Assembly: GCF_014656135.1 (NCBI RefSeq)
Contig: NZ_BNBV01000023.1
Coordinates: 35,967 to 99,966 of the forward strand
Direction of reading: 5' to 3'
DNA: 64,000 nucleotides
Source: Streptomyces thermodiastaticus
GTDB taxonomy: Bacteria; Actinomycetota; Actinomycetes; Streptomycetales; Streptomycetaceae
Below, piece by piece: positions 1 to 11,192 of this stretch. Positions within the stretch are counted from its first letter, which is position 1. The number at the start of each line of letters is the position of its first letter. The notes under the pieces are model-generated. The model did no database searches. It was not told where the DNA came from and saw nothing but the letters and a program-made list of their open reading frames with translations. Made by a program: the position numbers and the translations under genes.

Positions 1-14
1 GAGCCCCGGATCGC

Positions 15-20
15 TACCAT
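15..20 (+). promoter_or_regulatory. possible -10 box for relA
   Basis: TACCAT fits the TAnnnT pattern of Streptomyces vegetative -10 boxes and lies about 50 bases before the relA start. Its -35 box would fall outside the window, so this is weak. Confidence 0.25.
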
Positions 21-71
21 GGGGTCTCCGGAGCCTGACCGGGGGAGCCGGATCGCGCACGAGGAGCCCTC

Positions 72-2576
<2,505 letters not shown>

Positions 2577-2632
2577 CCGCGCAGCGTCCGCAGACGGCGG
2601 ACTCGGCCGCACCACAGGCCTCGCACACGCCG

Positions 2633-2665
2633 AGAGGGCCCCGTACGCACCGCACGGGGCCCTCT
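2633..2665. terminator. bidirectional terminator between relA and the DUF349 gene
   Basis: A perfect 12-bp inverted repeat (AGAGGGCCCCGT / ACGGGGCCCTCT) with a 9-base loop lies between two convergent genes and can serve both strands. There is no long T run, as is usual in Streptomyces. Confidence 0.8.
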
Positions 2666-2695
2666 TCCGTGGACTTCGAGGCGCGAAGCGTTCGC

Positions 2696-3925
2696 TCAGC
2701 CGCCGAGCTCCTGCAGGCCCTTGAGCGCCTGGTCGAGCAGCGCCTGCCGGCCCTGCAGCTCCTGCTCCAGCTTCTCCGCCTTGGCTGTGTTGCCCTGCGC
2801 CCGCGCCTGCTCGATCTGGGCCGTGAGCTTGTCCACCGCCGCCCGCAGCTGACCGGTGAGCCCCTCGGCACGCGCCCGCACCTCCGGGTTGGTCCGCCGC
2901 CACTCGGCCTCCTCGGCCTCCTGCAGCGCCCGCTCGACCGCGTGCATCCGGCCTTCCACCCGGGCACGGGCGTCCCGCGGCACATGACCGATGGTCTCCC
3001 AGCGCTCGTTGATCGCGCGGAAGGCGGCCCGGGCGGCCTTGAGGTCCGTGATGGGCAGCAGCTTCTCGGCCTCCTCGGCCAGTTCCTCCTTCAGCTTCAG
3101 GTTCTCCGCCTGCTCCGCGTCCCGCTCGGCGAACACCGCGCCGCGCGCGGCGAAGAAGACGTCCTGGGCACCGCGGAAGCGGCTCCACAGCTCTTCCTCG
3201 TGCTCCCGCTGCGCACGGCCCGCGGCCTTCCACTCGGCCATCAGCTCCCGGTAACGGGCCGCCGTGGGACCCCAGTCCGTGGAGTCCGACAGCGACTCCG
3301 CCTCCGCGACCAGCCGCTCCTTGATCCGGCGGGCCTGCTCGCGCTGCGCGTCGAGCTGCGCGAAGTGCGCCTTGCGCCGCTTGGAGAACGCCGAGCGCGC
3401 GTGCGAAAAGCGGTGCCACAGCTCGTCGTCGGACTTGCGGTCCAGACGCGGCAGGCCCTTCCAGGTCTCCACCAGCGCCCGCAGCCGCTCACCGGCCGCC
3501 CGCCACTGGTCGGACCGGGCCAGCTCCTCCGCCTCGGCGACCAGCGCCTCCTTGGCCTTGCGGGCCTCCTCCAGCTGCCGGGCCCGCTGCGCCCGGCGCT
3601 CCTCGCGGCGCTTCTCGACCGTCTCGACCAGCTTGTCCAGGCGGGCCCGCAGCGCGTCCAGGTCACCGACGGCGTGATGCGCGTCCACCTGCTCGCGCAG
3701 ATGGCCGATGGCGGCCATCGCGTCCTTCGCCGACAGGTCGGTGGTCCGCACCCGCTTCTCGAGGAGGCCGATCTCGACCACCAGGCCCTCGTACTTGCGC
3801 TCGAAGTAGGCCAGTGCCTCCTCGGGGGAGCCGGCCTGCCAGGAGCCGACGACCTTCTCGCCGTCGGCCGTCCGCACGTACACGGTCCCCGTCTCGTCGA
3901 CGCGGCCCCACGGGCTGCTGCTCAC
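2696..3925 (-). CDS. DUF349 domain-containing protein
   Basis: Cytoplasmic protein of 409 residues made mostly of charged alpha-helix. It carries repeated DUF349 units, each with a Trp-rich core such as TDWGPTAARYRELMAEWK, and a coiled-coil C-terminus rich in Glu, Gln, Lys and Ala. The function of DUF349 proteins in actinobacteria is not established to my knowledge. I chose the GTG start (VSSSPWGRVDETG) because GGAGGAG lies 6-12 bases upstream; the frame stays open further upstream but the extra residues look non-coding. It is convergent with relA and shares its terminator. Confidence 0.85.
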   Translation of the reverse strand: MSSSPWGRVDETGTVYVRTADGEKVVGSWQAGSPEEALAYFERKYEGLVVEIGLLEKRVRTTDLSAKDAMAAIGHLREQVDAHHAVGDLDALRARLDKLVETVEKRREERRAQRARQLEEARKAKEALVAEAEELARSDQWRAAGERLRALVETWKGLPRLDRKSDDELWHRFSHARSAFSKRRKAHFAQLDAQREQARRIKERLVAEAESLSDSTDWGPTAARYRELMAEWKAAGRAQREHEEELWSRFRGAQDVFFAARGAVFAERDAEQAENLKLKEELAEEAEKLLPITDLKAARAAFRAINERWETIGHVPRDARARVEGRMHAVERALQEAEEAEWRRTNPEVRARAEGLTGQLRAAVDKLTAQIEQARAQGNTAKAEKLEQELQGRQALLDQALKGLQELGG

Positions 3926-4063
3926 AGCGCCTCCTCCACATGATGCCCGCGAGGGGGCCTCGAAGCTCCCCCGGGCATCGTCCACAGTTTCGTCACGGCC
4001 AACATAGGCGACCGGCGGGTTGCCTGTCCGCATCCAGCGCGACCGAAATTCCGCAGGCGACGG

Positions 4064-4888
4064 TCAGGATTTCACGACCGTGGCCTTGTCGATCACGACG
4101 GTCGCGTTGGGCGCCCCGTCACCGGCACCGGTGTTCTCGCCCGCGTCGGCGATCTTCTTCAGCACCTTCATACCGGCCTCGGAGACCGTACCGAACGGCG
4201 TGTAGCTGGGCGGCAGTGGACTGTCCTGGTAGACGAGGAAGAACTGGCTGCCCCCGCTGTCCTTCTGCCCGGTGTTCGCCATCGCCACCGTGCCCGCCGG
4301 ATACACGTTCCCCTTCAGGCTGGAGTCCTTCAGGTTCTCGTCGGGGATCGTGTAGCCGGGGCCGCCCGTACCGGTGCCCGTCGGGTCGCCGCACTGCAGC
4401 ACGTAGATGCCGCTCGTGGTCAGCCGGTGGCACTTGGTGTGGTCGAAGTAGCCCTGGCCGGCCAGGAAGTCGAACGAGTTCACCGTGTGCGGCGCGGCCT
4501 TCGCCTTCAGCGCCACGTCGATCTCGCCGCACGTCGTCGCCAGCTTCAGCGTGTAGTCGGCGGAGGTGTCGATCGTCATCTCCGGCTCCTTCTTCCAGCT
4601 CAGCTTCTTCACCGAGCCGGGAGCCGGCTTGTCGCACGGGTCCGGCGCCTTGCTGGTGGCCGACGCGCTCGGGGTGACCTCCGCGCTCGCGTTCGCCTTG
4701 TCGTCGTCGCCGTTGTTCAGGACGCCCGTCGTGTACAGCGCCAGACTGCCGATGACGACCACGCCGAGCACCGACGCGATCACGGAGTTGCGCACACGGG
4801 CCCTGCGCCGCGCGGCGGCGCGCCGCTGCTGCTGCCGCAAGAACTTCTCCCGGGCGAGCTGACGCCGCCGCTGCTCCTGGCTGACCAC
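4064..4888 (-). CDS. membrane-anchored cyclophilin-type peptidyl-prolyl isomerase
   Basis: The 274-residue protein has a very basic cytoplasmic N-terminus (residues 1-33), one membrane segment (about 34-57), a low-complexity linker rich in Asp, Ala and Ser, and a cyclophilin domain from about residue 100 to the end. Cyclophilin hallmarks are present (TVNSFDFLAGQGYFD, GTVAMANTG, GGSQFFLVYQD). The topology puts the isomerase outside the membrane, so it probably helps fold secreted proteins. No lipobox Cys is present. The start is a GTG with GAGGAGA upstream. The gene is divergent from the MBL hydrolase gene. Confidence 0.9.
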   Translation of the reverse strand: MVSQEQRRRQLAREKFLRQQQRRAAARRRARVRNSVIASVLGVVVIGSLALYTTGVLNNGDDDKANASAEVTPSASATSKAPDPCDKPAPGSVKKLSWKKEPEMTIDTSADYTLKLATTCGEIDVALKAKAAPHTVNSFDFLAGQGYFDHTKCHRLTTSGIYVLQCGDPTGTGTGGPGYTIPDENLKDSSLKGNVYPAGTVAMANTGQKDSGGSQFFLVYQDSPLPPSYTPFGTVSEAGMKVLKKIADAGENTGAGDGAPNATVVIDKATVVKS

Positions 4889-5057
4889 CGGGTTCTCTCC
4901 TCAAGCGTCTCGTGTGCCGACCGGTGACTCATGGGTCTGGTGAGCCCACCGACTGCGTGTGCCCCGTACCGTATATGGGTTCGCTGAGGAAGCGGCAGCG
5001 CCGGGTAGGCTCGGATCACGACCAACACGCCCTGATCGACACGAACGAAGGACGAAC

Positions 5058-5765
5058 GTGCTCATTGCCGGGTTCCCTGCCGGTGCCTGGGGGACGAACT
5101 GCTATCTCGTCGCCCCCGCCGCCGGTGAGGAGTGCGTGATCATCGACCCGGGCCACCAGGCCGCCGACGGCGTCGAGGAAGCGCTGCGCAAGCATCGGCT
5201 CAAGCCCGTCGCCGTCGTCCTCACCCACGGCCACATCGACCATGTGGCCTCGGTCGTCCCCGTGTGCGGCGCGCACGACGTGCCGGCCTGGATCCACCCG
5301 GCGGACCGCTACATGATGAGCGACCCCGAGAAGGGGATCGGCCGCTCCATCGGCATGCCGCTGATGGGCGAGCTGGCCGTGGGGGAGCCGGACGACGTCA
5401 AGGAGCTGGCCGACGGCACCGTGCTGCAGCTGGCGGGGCTGGAGTTCGCCGTCGCGCACGCCCCTGGCCATACCAAGGGGTCGGTGACCTTCCGGATGCC
5501 CGAGACCGCCGACGTGCCGTCGGTGTTCTTCTCCGGGGATCTGCTGTTCGCCGGCTCCATCGGACGCACCGACCTGCCGGGCGGCTCCATGGAGGACATG
5601 CTCGACTCGCTGGCCCGTGTGTGCCTGCCGCTCGACGACTCCACCGTGGTGCTGTCCGGCCACGGCCCCCAGACGACCATCGGCCAGGAGCGCGCCACCA
5701 ACCCCTATCTGCGGCAGGTGGCCGCCGGCCAGGGAGCCGGGCAGGCTCCCCGACGAGGAATGTGA
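5058..5765 (+). CDS. MBL-fold metallo-hydrolase (glyoxalase II-like)
   Basis: The 235-residue protein has the metallo-beta-lactamase zinc motif HxHxDH at H57, H59, D61, H62 (THGHIDH). Later ligand motifs are APGHTKGS, FSGDLLF and LSGHGPQT. This arrangement matches the glyoxalase II/thioesterase-like branch; the real substrate cannot be read from sequence. I chose the GTG preceded by AAGGACG; longer in-frame upstream sequence is not conserved-looking. It ends 11 bases before hisS and probably shares its transcript. Confidence 0.85.
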   Translation: MLIAGFPAGAWGTNCYLVAPAAGEECVIIDPGHQAADGVEEALRKHRLKPVAVVLTHGHIDHVASVVPVCGAHDVPAWIHPADRYMMSDPEKGIGRSIGMPLMGELAVGEPDDVKELADGTVLQLAGLEFAVAHAPGHTKGSVTFRMPETADVPSVFFSGDLLFAGSIGRTDLPGGSMEDMLDSLARVCLPLDDSTVVLSGHGPQTTIGQERATNPYLRQVAAGQGAGQAPRRGM

Positions 5766-5776
5766 CGAGAGGCTTC

Positions 5777-7039
5777 GTGAGCACCTTCAAGGCCCCCAAG
5801 GGCACGTACGACCTGATCCCGCCGGACTCCGCCCAGTACCTCGCGGTCCGCGAGGCGATCGCGGCCCCGCTGCGCAACTCCGGCTACGGCTACATCGAGA
5901 CGCCCGGCTTCGAGAACGTCGAGCTGTTCGCCCGCGGCGTCGGCGAGTCCACCGACATCGTCACCAAGGAGATGTACGCCTTCGAGACCAAGGGCGGCGA
6001 CAAGCTGGCCCTGCGCCCCGAGGGCACCGCCTCCGTGCTGCGCGCCGCGCTGGAGGCCAACCTGCACAAGGCGGGCAACCTGCCGGTCAAGCTCTGGTAC
6101 TCCGGCAGCTACTACCGCTACGAGCGTCCGCAGAAGGGCCGTTACCGCCACTTCTCCCAGGTCGGCGCCGAGGCGATCGGCGCGGAGGACCCGGCCCTGG
6201 ACGCCGAGCTGATCATCCTGGCCGACCAGGCCTACCGCTCGCTCGGCCTGAAGAACTTCCGCATCCTGCTCAACAGCCTGGGCGACCGGGAGTGCCGTCC
6301 GGCCTACCGGGCCGCGCTGCAGGACTTCCTGCGCGCCCTGGACCTGGACGAGGAAACCCGCCGCCGGGTCGAGATCAACCCGCTGCGCGTCCTCGACGAC
6401 AAGCGCGAGTCGGTCCAGAAGCAGCTCGCCGGTGCCCCGCTGCTGCGCGACTACCTGTGCGACGCCTGCAAGGTCTACCACGAGGAGGTCCGCGAGCTGA
6501 TCGCCGCCGCGGGCGTCTCGTTCGAGGACGACCCGAAGCTGGTGCGCGGCCTGGACTACTACACCCGCACCACCTTCGAGTTCGTCCACGACGGCCTCGG
6601 CTCCCAGTCCGCGGTGGGCGGCGGCGGCCGCTACGACGGCCTGTCGGAGATGATCGGCGGCCCCGCGCTGCCGTCCGTCGGCTGGGCGCTCGGCGTGGAC
6701 CGCACCGTCCTCGCCCTCAAGGCGGAGGGCGTCGAGCTGGAACTGCCCGCTGCCACCAGCGTGTTCGCCGTGCCGCTGGGCGAGGAGGCGCGCCGGGTGC
6801 TGTTCGCGAAGATCACCGAGCTGCGCAAGGCGGGCGTGGCGGCCGACTTCTCCTACGGCCACAAGGGCCTGAAGGCCGCGATGAAGGCGGCCAACCGCTC
6901 GGGCGCACGCTATGCGCTGGTGGCGGGCGAGCGGGACCTGGCCGAGGGCGTCGTCCAGCTCAAGGACATGGAGTCCGGCGAGCAGGTGGCCGTCGGCCTC
7001 GACACGATCGTGGCCGAGCTGACGTCGCGGCTGGGCTGA
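5777..7039 (+). CDS. hisS: histidyl-tRNA synthetase
   Basis: Class II aminoacyl-tRNA synthetase of 420 residues, the usual size for the bacterial enzyme; it charges tRNA-His with histidine in the cytoplasm. Class II motif 2 is seen in YSGSYYRYERPQKGRYRHFSQ, and the histidine-specific motifs LVRGLDYYTRTTFE and GGGGRYDGL are intact, followed by the anticodon-binding domain. The GTG start (VSTFKAPKGTYDLIP) has GAGAGG upstream. The last 17 coding bases, up to the T of the stop codon, are tandemly duplicated just downstream. Confidence 0.97.
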   Translation: MSTFKAPKGTYDLIPPDSAQYLAVREAIAAPLRNSGYGYIETPGFENVELFARGVGESTDIVTKEMYAFETKGGDKLALRPEGTASVLRAALEANLHKAGNLPVKLWYSGSYYRYERPQKGRYRHFSQVGAEAIGAEDPALDAELIILADQAYRSLGLKNFRILLNSLGDRECRPAYRAALQDFLRALDLDEETRRRVEINPLRVLDDKRESVQKQLAGAPLLRDYLCDACKVYHEEVRELIAAAGVSFEDDPKLVRGLDYYTRTTFEFVHDGLGSQSAVGGGGRYDGLSEMIGGPALPSVGWALGVDRTVLALKAEGVELELPAATSVFAVPLGEEARRVLFAKITELRKAGVAADFSYGHKGLKAAMKAANRSGARYALVAGERDLAEGVVQLKDMESGEQVAVGLDTIVAELTSRLG

Positions 7040-7054
7040 CGTCGCGGCTGGGCT
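7021..7054 (+). repeat. 17-bp perfect tandem duplication at the hisS stop codon
   Basis: Bases 7021-7037 and 7038-7054 are identical (GACGTCGCGGCTGGGCT). The hisS TGA spans the junction (7037-7039), so the second copy is untranslated and another TGA follows it. Confidence 0.95.
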
Positions 7055-7067
7055 GAGGACCAGCGGA

Positions 7068-7110
7068 CGGGCTGGGGGCCGGGCGGCACGGACGCCCGGC
7101 CCCCAGCCCG
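7068..7110 (+). terminator. hisS terminator
   Basis: A perfect 18-bp GC-rich inverted repeat (7068-7085 with 7093-7110) with a 7-base loop begins 29 bases after the hisS stop. It is one of the strongest hairpins in the window. Confidence 0.88.
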
Positions 7111-7333
7111 TTCCGGCGATCACCCCATGAGCTGGTCCTGCGCCGGCCGGGTTGACGGCCCGCGGCCCGGCGGGACGGGCGCCGGCCGGTCCGCCGCGCT
7201 GCTGGCGGCGCCGTCCGGAACCGGACACCCCGGCCGCGGGCGCCTGCGCCTTTGTCCCGATCACCGGTGCACCCTCAGCTCCGTGCGGCACAATGACCGT
7301 GCCCGAAGCGACTTCGACCGACGGATCGGCGTG

Positions 7334-7990
7334 ATGAGCAAGACGACAGTCAAGGACGTCACCACGGAATCTGAACCGGAGAGCGCGACGGCCTCGCCGC
7401 GCACGGTGGGCGGCAGCCGCGCCTTCGCCCTGCTGCTGGTGATCACCGGAGCGGCCGGACTGCTCGCCGCATGGGTCATCACGATCGACAAGCAGAAGAT
7501 CCTCGAGGCCAAGGTCGTCGGCAAGACCTTCACGCCGGCCTGCAGCCTGAACCCGATCGTCTCCTGCGGCAGCGTCATGGAGAGCAAGCAGGCCTCCGTC
7601 TTCGGGTTCCCCAACCCCATGCTCGGCCTGGTCTGCTACGGCATCGTGATCTGCGTCGGGATGAGCCTGCTCGCCCGCGCCCGCTTCCCGCGCTGGTACT
7701 GGCTGACCTTCAACTTCGGCACGCTCTTCGGTGTCTGCTTCGTCAGCTGGCTGCAGTTCCAGTCGCTGTACCGGATCAACGCCCTGTGCCTGTGGTGCTG
7801 CCTGGCCTGGGTCGCCACGCTCACCATGTTCTGGCACGTGACCAGCCACAACATCCGCAACGACTTCCTGCCCGCCCCGCGCGCCGTGAAGACCTTCCTC
7901 GCCGAGTTCACCTGGGTCCTGCCGGTCACCCACAGCGGCGTCATCGCGATGCTCATCCTGACCCGCTGGGGCAGCAGCCTGTGGGCCTGA
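7334..7990 (+). CDS. vitamin K epoxide reductase (VKOR) family membrane protein
   Basis: The 218-residue membrane protein has four to five hydrophobic helices. It carries the redox cysteines of bacterial VKOR homologues: a loop pair C70 and C78 (CSLNPIVSCG) and a membrane CxxC at C152-C155 (CLWC). In this family the protein passes electrons to quinone and reoxidises a DsbA-like partner, so disulfide bond formation in secreted proteins is the likely role. No DsbA gene is adjacent. The start is uncertain between ATG 7334 and an adjacent in-frame GTG at 7331; the ribosome site is weak. Confidence 0.88.
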   Translation: MSKTTVKDVTTESEPESATASPRTVGGSRAFALLLVITGAAGLLAAWVITIDKQKILEAKVVGKTFTPACSLNPIVSCGSVMESKQASVFGFPNPMLGLVCYGIVICVGMSLLARARFPRWYWLTFNFGTLFGVCFVSWLQFQSLYRINALCLWCCLAWVATLTMFWHVTSHNIRNDFLPAPRAVKTFLAEFTWVLPVTHSGVIAMLILTRWGSSLWA

Positions 7991-8012
7991 CCGGCCGCCT
8001 CACGGGTCCACT

Positions 8013-8030
8013 GCGGACCTGACGGTCCGC
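8013..8030 (+). terminator. weak hairpin after the VKOR gene
   Basis: A 7-bp inverted repeat (GCGGACC / GGTCCGC) with a 4-base loop lies just downstream of the VKOR stop. It is short for a terminator. Confidence 0.4.
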
Positions 8031-8098
8031 CGCCCGGCTCCGCTGCGGGCCTGACCGGCCGCCGCCGGGCCCCGGACCGTGCTGTCGGCGGTGTGCCA

Positions 8099-8104
8099 TA
8101 GGGT
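8099..8104 (+). promoter_or_regulatory. -10 box for rarA, suggesting a leaderless transcript
   Basis: TAGGGT fits TAnnnT and ends exactly 7 bases before the GTG start at 8111. No Shine-Dalgarno sequence lies between, so transcription probably begins at the start codon. Confidence 0.5.
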
Positions 8105-8110
8105 TTCAGC

Positions 8111-9466
8111 GTGGAGCCCGACCTGTTCACCGCCGCAGCAGAAGAACGCCAGGAGAAGGAGCCCTCCGCGAGCCCTCTGGCGGTGAGGATGCGCCCGCGC
8201 ACCCTCGACGAGGTGGTGGGCCAGCAGCACCTGCTCAAGCCCGGCTCGCCGTTGCGCCGGCTGGTGGGCGAGGGCGCGGGCGGCCCCGCCGGCCCCTCCT
8301 CGGTGATCCTGTGGGGCCCGCCCGGCACCGGCAAGACCACCCTGGCGTACGTCGTCTCCAAGGCCACCAACAAGCGCTTCGTCGAACTGTCGGCGATCAC
8401 CGCGGGCGTGAAGGAGGTCCGTACGGTCATCGACGGCGCCCGCCGCGCCTCCGGCGGTTACGGGCAGGAGACCGTGCTCTTCCTCGACGAGATTCACCGC
8501 TTCAGCAAGGCCCAGCAGGACTCCCTGCTGCCCGCGGTGGAGAACCGCTGGGTCACCCTGATCGCCGCCACCACGGAGAACCCGTACTTCTCGGTCATCT
8601 CCCCGCTGCTGTCGCGCTCCCTGCTGCTCACCCTGGAGCCGCTCACCGACGAGGACATCCGGGGCCTGCTGCGCCGCGCCCTGACCGACGAACGCGGCCT
8701 GAAGTCCGCCGTCGCCCTCCCCGAGGACACCGAGAACCACCTGCTGCGCATCGCCGGCGGCGACGCCCGCCGCGCCCTGACCGCCCTGGAGGCCGCCGCG
8801 GGCGCCGCCCTGGACAAGGGCGAGAGCGAGATCACCCTGACCACGCTGGAGGAGACGGTCGACCGCGCCGCGGTGAAGTACGACCGCGACGGCGACCAGC
8901 ACTACGACGTGGCCAGCGCCCTGATCAAGTCCATCCGCGGCTCCGACGTCGACGCCGCCCTGCACTACCTGGCCCGCATGATCGAGGCCGGCGAGGACCC
9001 GCGGTTCATCGCCCGCCGGCTGATGATCTCCGCCAGCGAGGACATCGGCCTCGCCGACCCCACCGCGCTGCCCCTCGTGGTGGCCGCCGCCCAGGCCGTC
9101 GCCATGATCGGCTTCCCCGAGGCAGCGCTCACCCTCAGCCACGCCACCATCGCCCTGGCCCTCGCCCCCAAGTCCAACTCGGCGACCACCGCCATCGGCG
9201 CCGCCCTGGAGGACGTGCGCAAGGGGCTCGCCGGGCCGGTCCCCGCCCACCTGCGCGACAGCCACTACCAGGGCGCAGCCAAGCTCGGCCACGGCAAGGG
9301 CTACGTCTACCCGCACGACCTGCCCGAGGGCATCGCCGCCCAGCAGTACGCCCCGGACGCGCTGAAGAACCGCGAGTACTACACCCCGACCCGGCACGGA
9401 GCCGAGGCGCGGTACGCGGACGCCGTGGAATGGACCCGCAGACACCTGGGTCGAAAGCGGTCCTGA
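8111..9466 (+). CDS. rarA: RarA/MgsA-type replication-associated recombination AAA+ ATPase
   Basis: The 451-residue AAA+ ATPase is related to clamp-loader and RuvB subunits and acts at stalled replication forks. Walker A is GPPGTGKTT at residues 69-77 and Walker B is FLDEIH with D126-E127; a sensor-1 region (AATTENPYFS) and an arginine-finger region (SRSLLLTLEPL) follow. The C-terminal part holds the MgsA tetramerisation motifs (RRLMISASEDIGLADP, GKGYVYPHD). It starts with GTG and has no ribosome site, consistent with leaderless translation. Confidence 0.93.
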   Translation: MEPDLFTAAAEERQEKEPSASPLAVRMRPRTLDEVVGQQHLLKPGSPLRRLVGEGAGGPAGPSSVILWGPPGTGKTTLAYVVSKATNKRFVELSAITAGVKEVRTVIDGARRASGGYGQETVLFLDEIHRFSKAQQDSLLPAVENRWVTLIAATTENPYFSVISPLLSRSLLLTLEPLTDEDIRGLLRRALTDERGLKSAVALPEDTENHLLRIAGGDARRALTALEAAAGAALDKGESEITLTTLEETVDRAAVKYDRDGDQHYDVASALIKSIRGSDVDAALHYLARMIEAGEDPRFIARRLMISASEDIGLADPTALPLVVAAAQAVAMIGFPEAALTLSHATIALALAPKSNSATTAIGAALEDVRKGLAGPVPAHLRDSHYQGAAKLGHGKGYVYPHDLPEGIAAQQYAPDALKNREYYTPTRHGAEARYADAVEWTRRHLGRKRS

Positions 9467-9809
9467 GCACCCTGTAGACTTCGCACAAGCGCTGCGTCCC
9501 GTGTCCGGAACCCCGCAAGGGAAACCGGCACCACCAGAGCGGGACATCCAGCCGGAACCCCATCGCCGCAGGGCAGCGGGGATCCAGGAGCGTCGCGCAC
9601 CGTCGAACGGTGTCGCGGGCAGCCCACCACCACCCGGAGTGCCCGGAGCCGTCGGTGGGCCACTCGCGTGCTGCACGTTGTGCCCAGACCAGGGAGCGGC
9701 TGCCCCGCAGGTCCGCATGCGGACCCGCAGGGTTTCCCCGGCTGCGGATGCGACCTCCCCTAACCCTGGTGAAGCCGTATTCACACAGAAACACGAGGTG
9801 TTCGGTTCC
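9467..9809 (+). promoter_or_regulatory. rpsD promoter and long structured 5' leader
   Basis: TAGACT at 9475-9480 is a good -10 box; a matching -35 is weak. The implied transcript has a leader of about 320 bases with several hairpins, for example CACCGT/ACGGTG near 9600 and the attenuator-like stem at 9703-9735. No protein-coding region is supported here. A long leader in front of the S4 gene fits autogenous control, as known for S4 in other bacteria. Confidence 0.5.
9703..9735 (+). terminator. attenuator-like hairpin in the rpsD leader
   Basis: A 14-base arm (9703-9716) pairs with 9719-9732 at 12 of 14 positions and is built around the palindrome GTCCGCATGCGGAC. Three T residues follow directly. 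It lies about 75 bases upstream of the rpsD start, where it could act as a conditional terminator. Confidence 0.45.
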
Positions 9810-10424
9810 ATGGCGAACCAGTCCCGCCCCAAGGTCAAGAAGTCGCGTGCCCTCGGCATCGCGCTGACCCCGAAGGCCGTCAAGTACTTCGAGGCCCGCC
9901 CCTACCCGCCGGGCGAGCACGGCCGCGGCCGCAAGCAGAACTCGGACTACAAGGTCCGTCTGCTGGAGAAGCAGCGTCTGCGCGCGCAGTACGACATCTC
10001 CGAGCGCCAGCTGGTGCGCGCCTACGAGCGTGCGGCCAAGGTCCAGGGCAAGACCGGTGAGGCCCTGATCGTGGAGCTGGAGAAGCGCCTCGACGCGCTG
10101 GTCCTGCGTTCGGGCATCGCCCGCACGATCTACCAGGCCCGCCAGATGGTCGTCCACGGCCACATCCAGGTCAACGGCCAGAAGGTCGACAAGCCGTCCT
10201 TCCGTGTCCGCCCCGACGACGTCGTCCAGGTGCGCGAGCGCTCCCAGAACAAGACGCTCTTCCAGATCGCCCGTGAGGGTGGCTTCGCTCCCGACGGCGA
10301 GACCCCCCGCTACCTGCAGGTGAACCTCAAGGCCCTGGCGTTCCGCCTGGACCGCGAGCCGAACCGCAAGGAGATCCCGGTCGTCTGCGACGAGCAGCTC
10401 GTCGTCGAGTACTACGCCCGCTGA
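9810..10424 (+). CDS. rpsD: 30S ribosomal protein S4
   Basis: Primary 16S rRNA-binding protein of the small subunit, 204 residues as usual. The N-terminal S4 region (ANQSRPKVKKSRALG) is followed by an S4 RNA-binding domain (LDALVLRSGIARTIYQARQM, HGHIQVNGQKVD). It lacks the zinc-binding Cys set found in many S4 proteins, so it is the C-minus paralogue type. The ATG start has ACGAGG upstream. The gene stands alone rather than in the alpha operon with rpoA, as is typical of Streptomyces. The long leader suggests autoregulation. Confidence 0.97.
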   Translation: MANQSRPKVKKSRALGIALTPKAVKYFEARPYPPGEHGRGRKQNSDYKVRLLEKQRLRAQYDISERQLVRAYERAAKVQGKTGEALIVELEKRLDALVLRSGIARTIYQARQMVVHGHIQVNGQKVDKPSFRVRPDDVVQVRERSQNKTLFQIAREGGFAPDGETPRYLQVNLKALAFRLDREPNRKEIPVVCDEQLVVEYYAR

Positions 10425-10465
10425 CCCCGCGTCGGCAGGCAGCGACCGCCTCGGCCCGTCGTCCC

Positions 10466-10484
10466 CCCGCCCCTCGTGGGCGGG
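10466..10484 (+). terminator. probable rpsD terminator
   Basis: A 7-bp GC stem (CCCGCCC / GGGCGGG) with a 5-base loop lies about 40 bases after the rpsD stop. Confidence 0.5.
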
Positions 10485-10742
10485 CGGGGCGGCGGGCTCG
10501 CGCGCATCCGTCCCCGGGCGCCGCGGCCGGTGCCCGGGGACGGGCACGGGTGCCGTGTCGGGCCGTGCGCGGTGCGTACGAACACCCGGCGGCCCTGCCG
10601 GCCCGTATTCCGGTACGGAGCGCGGTCCGCGGCGCGATAGGCTCGGAGCACGACTTTCTCGATGGTCCCGGTGTCTCGCGGCGCGCCCTGCGGCGCCCGG
10701 CGCACATCGGTCCAGGCACGTATCAGGGAGCGGGTGCGCACA

Positions 10743-11183
10743 GTGTCCGGTGGTGAGGTGGCCGGGATCCTGGTGGCCGTGTTCTGGGCGATCCTGGTCT
10801 CCTTCCTCGCGGTCGCACTGGCGAGGCTGGCCCAGACGCTCAAGGCGACCACCAAGCTCGTGGCGGACGTGACCGAGCAGGCCGTCCCGCTGCTGGCCGA
10901 CGCCTCCCAGGCGGTGCGCTCGGCGCAGGCCCAGCTCGACCGCGTCGACGCGATCGCCTCGGACGTGCAGGAGGTCACCGCCAACGCCTCCGCGCTGTCC
11001 ACCACCGTCGCCTCCACCTTCGGCGGTCCCCTCGTCAAGGTGGCCGCCTTCGGCTACGGCGTGCGCCGCGCGCTGAACGGCCGCAAGGAGGACGTGCCCG
11101 CCCGTGCCCCGAGGCGTACCGTGATCGTGGGCCGCACCGTCCCGGCCGCCCGGCGTGGGAAGCGGAACAACCGGGAGAGGTAA
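10743..11183 (+). CDS. DUF948 domain-containing membrane protein
   Basis: The 146-residue protein has one N-terminal membrane helix (about residues 5-27) followed by an amphipathic helical stretch of hydrophobic/Gln/Ala heptads (LVADVTEQAVPLLADASQAV), typical of DUF948. The C-terminus is basic. No function is established. The GTG start has AGGGAGCGGG upstream. It is followed 9 bases later by a second small envelope-type protein and then alaS. Confidence 0.8.
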   Translation: MSGGEVAGILVAVFWAILVSFLAVALARLAQTLKATTKLVADVTEQAVPLLADASQAVRSAQAQLDRVDAIASDVQEVTANASALSTTVASTFGGPLVKVAAFGYGVRRALNGRKEDVPARAPRRTVIVGRTVPAARRGKRNNRER

Positions 11184-11192
11184 GGACTAGCG

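Noticed and set aside
7040..7333. T-box or other leader RNA between hisS and the VKOR gene
   Set aside because: The region is explained by the tandem duplication and a strong terminator; no T-box sequence is present.
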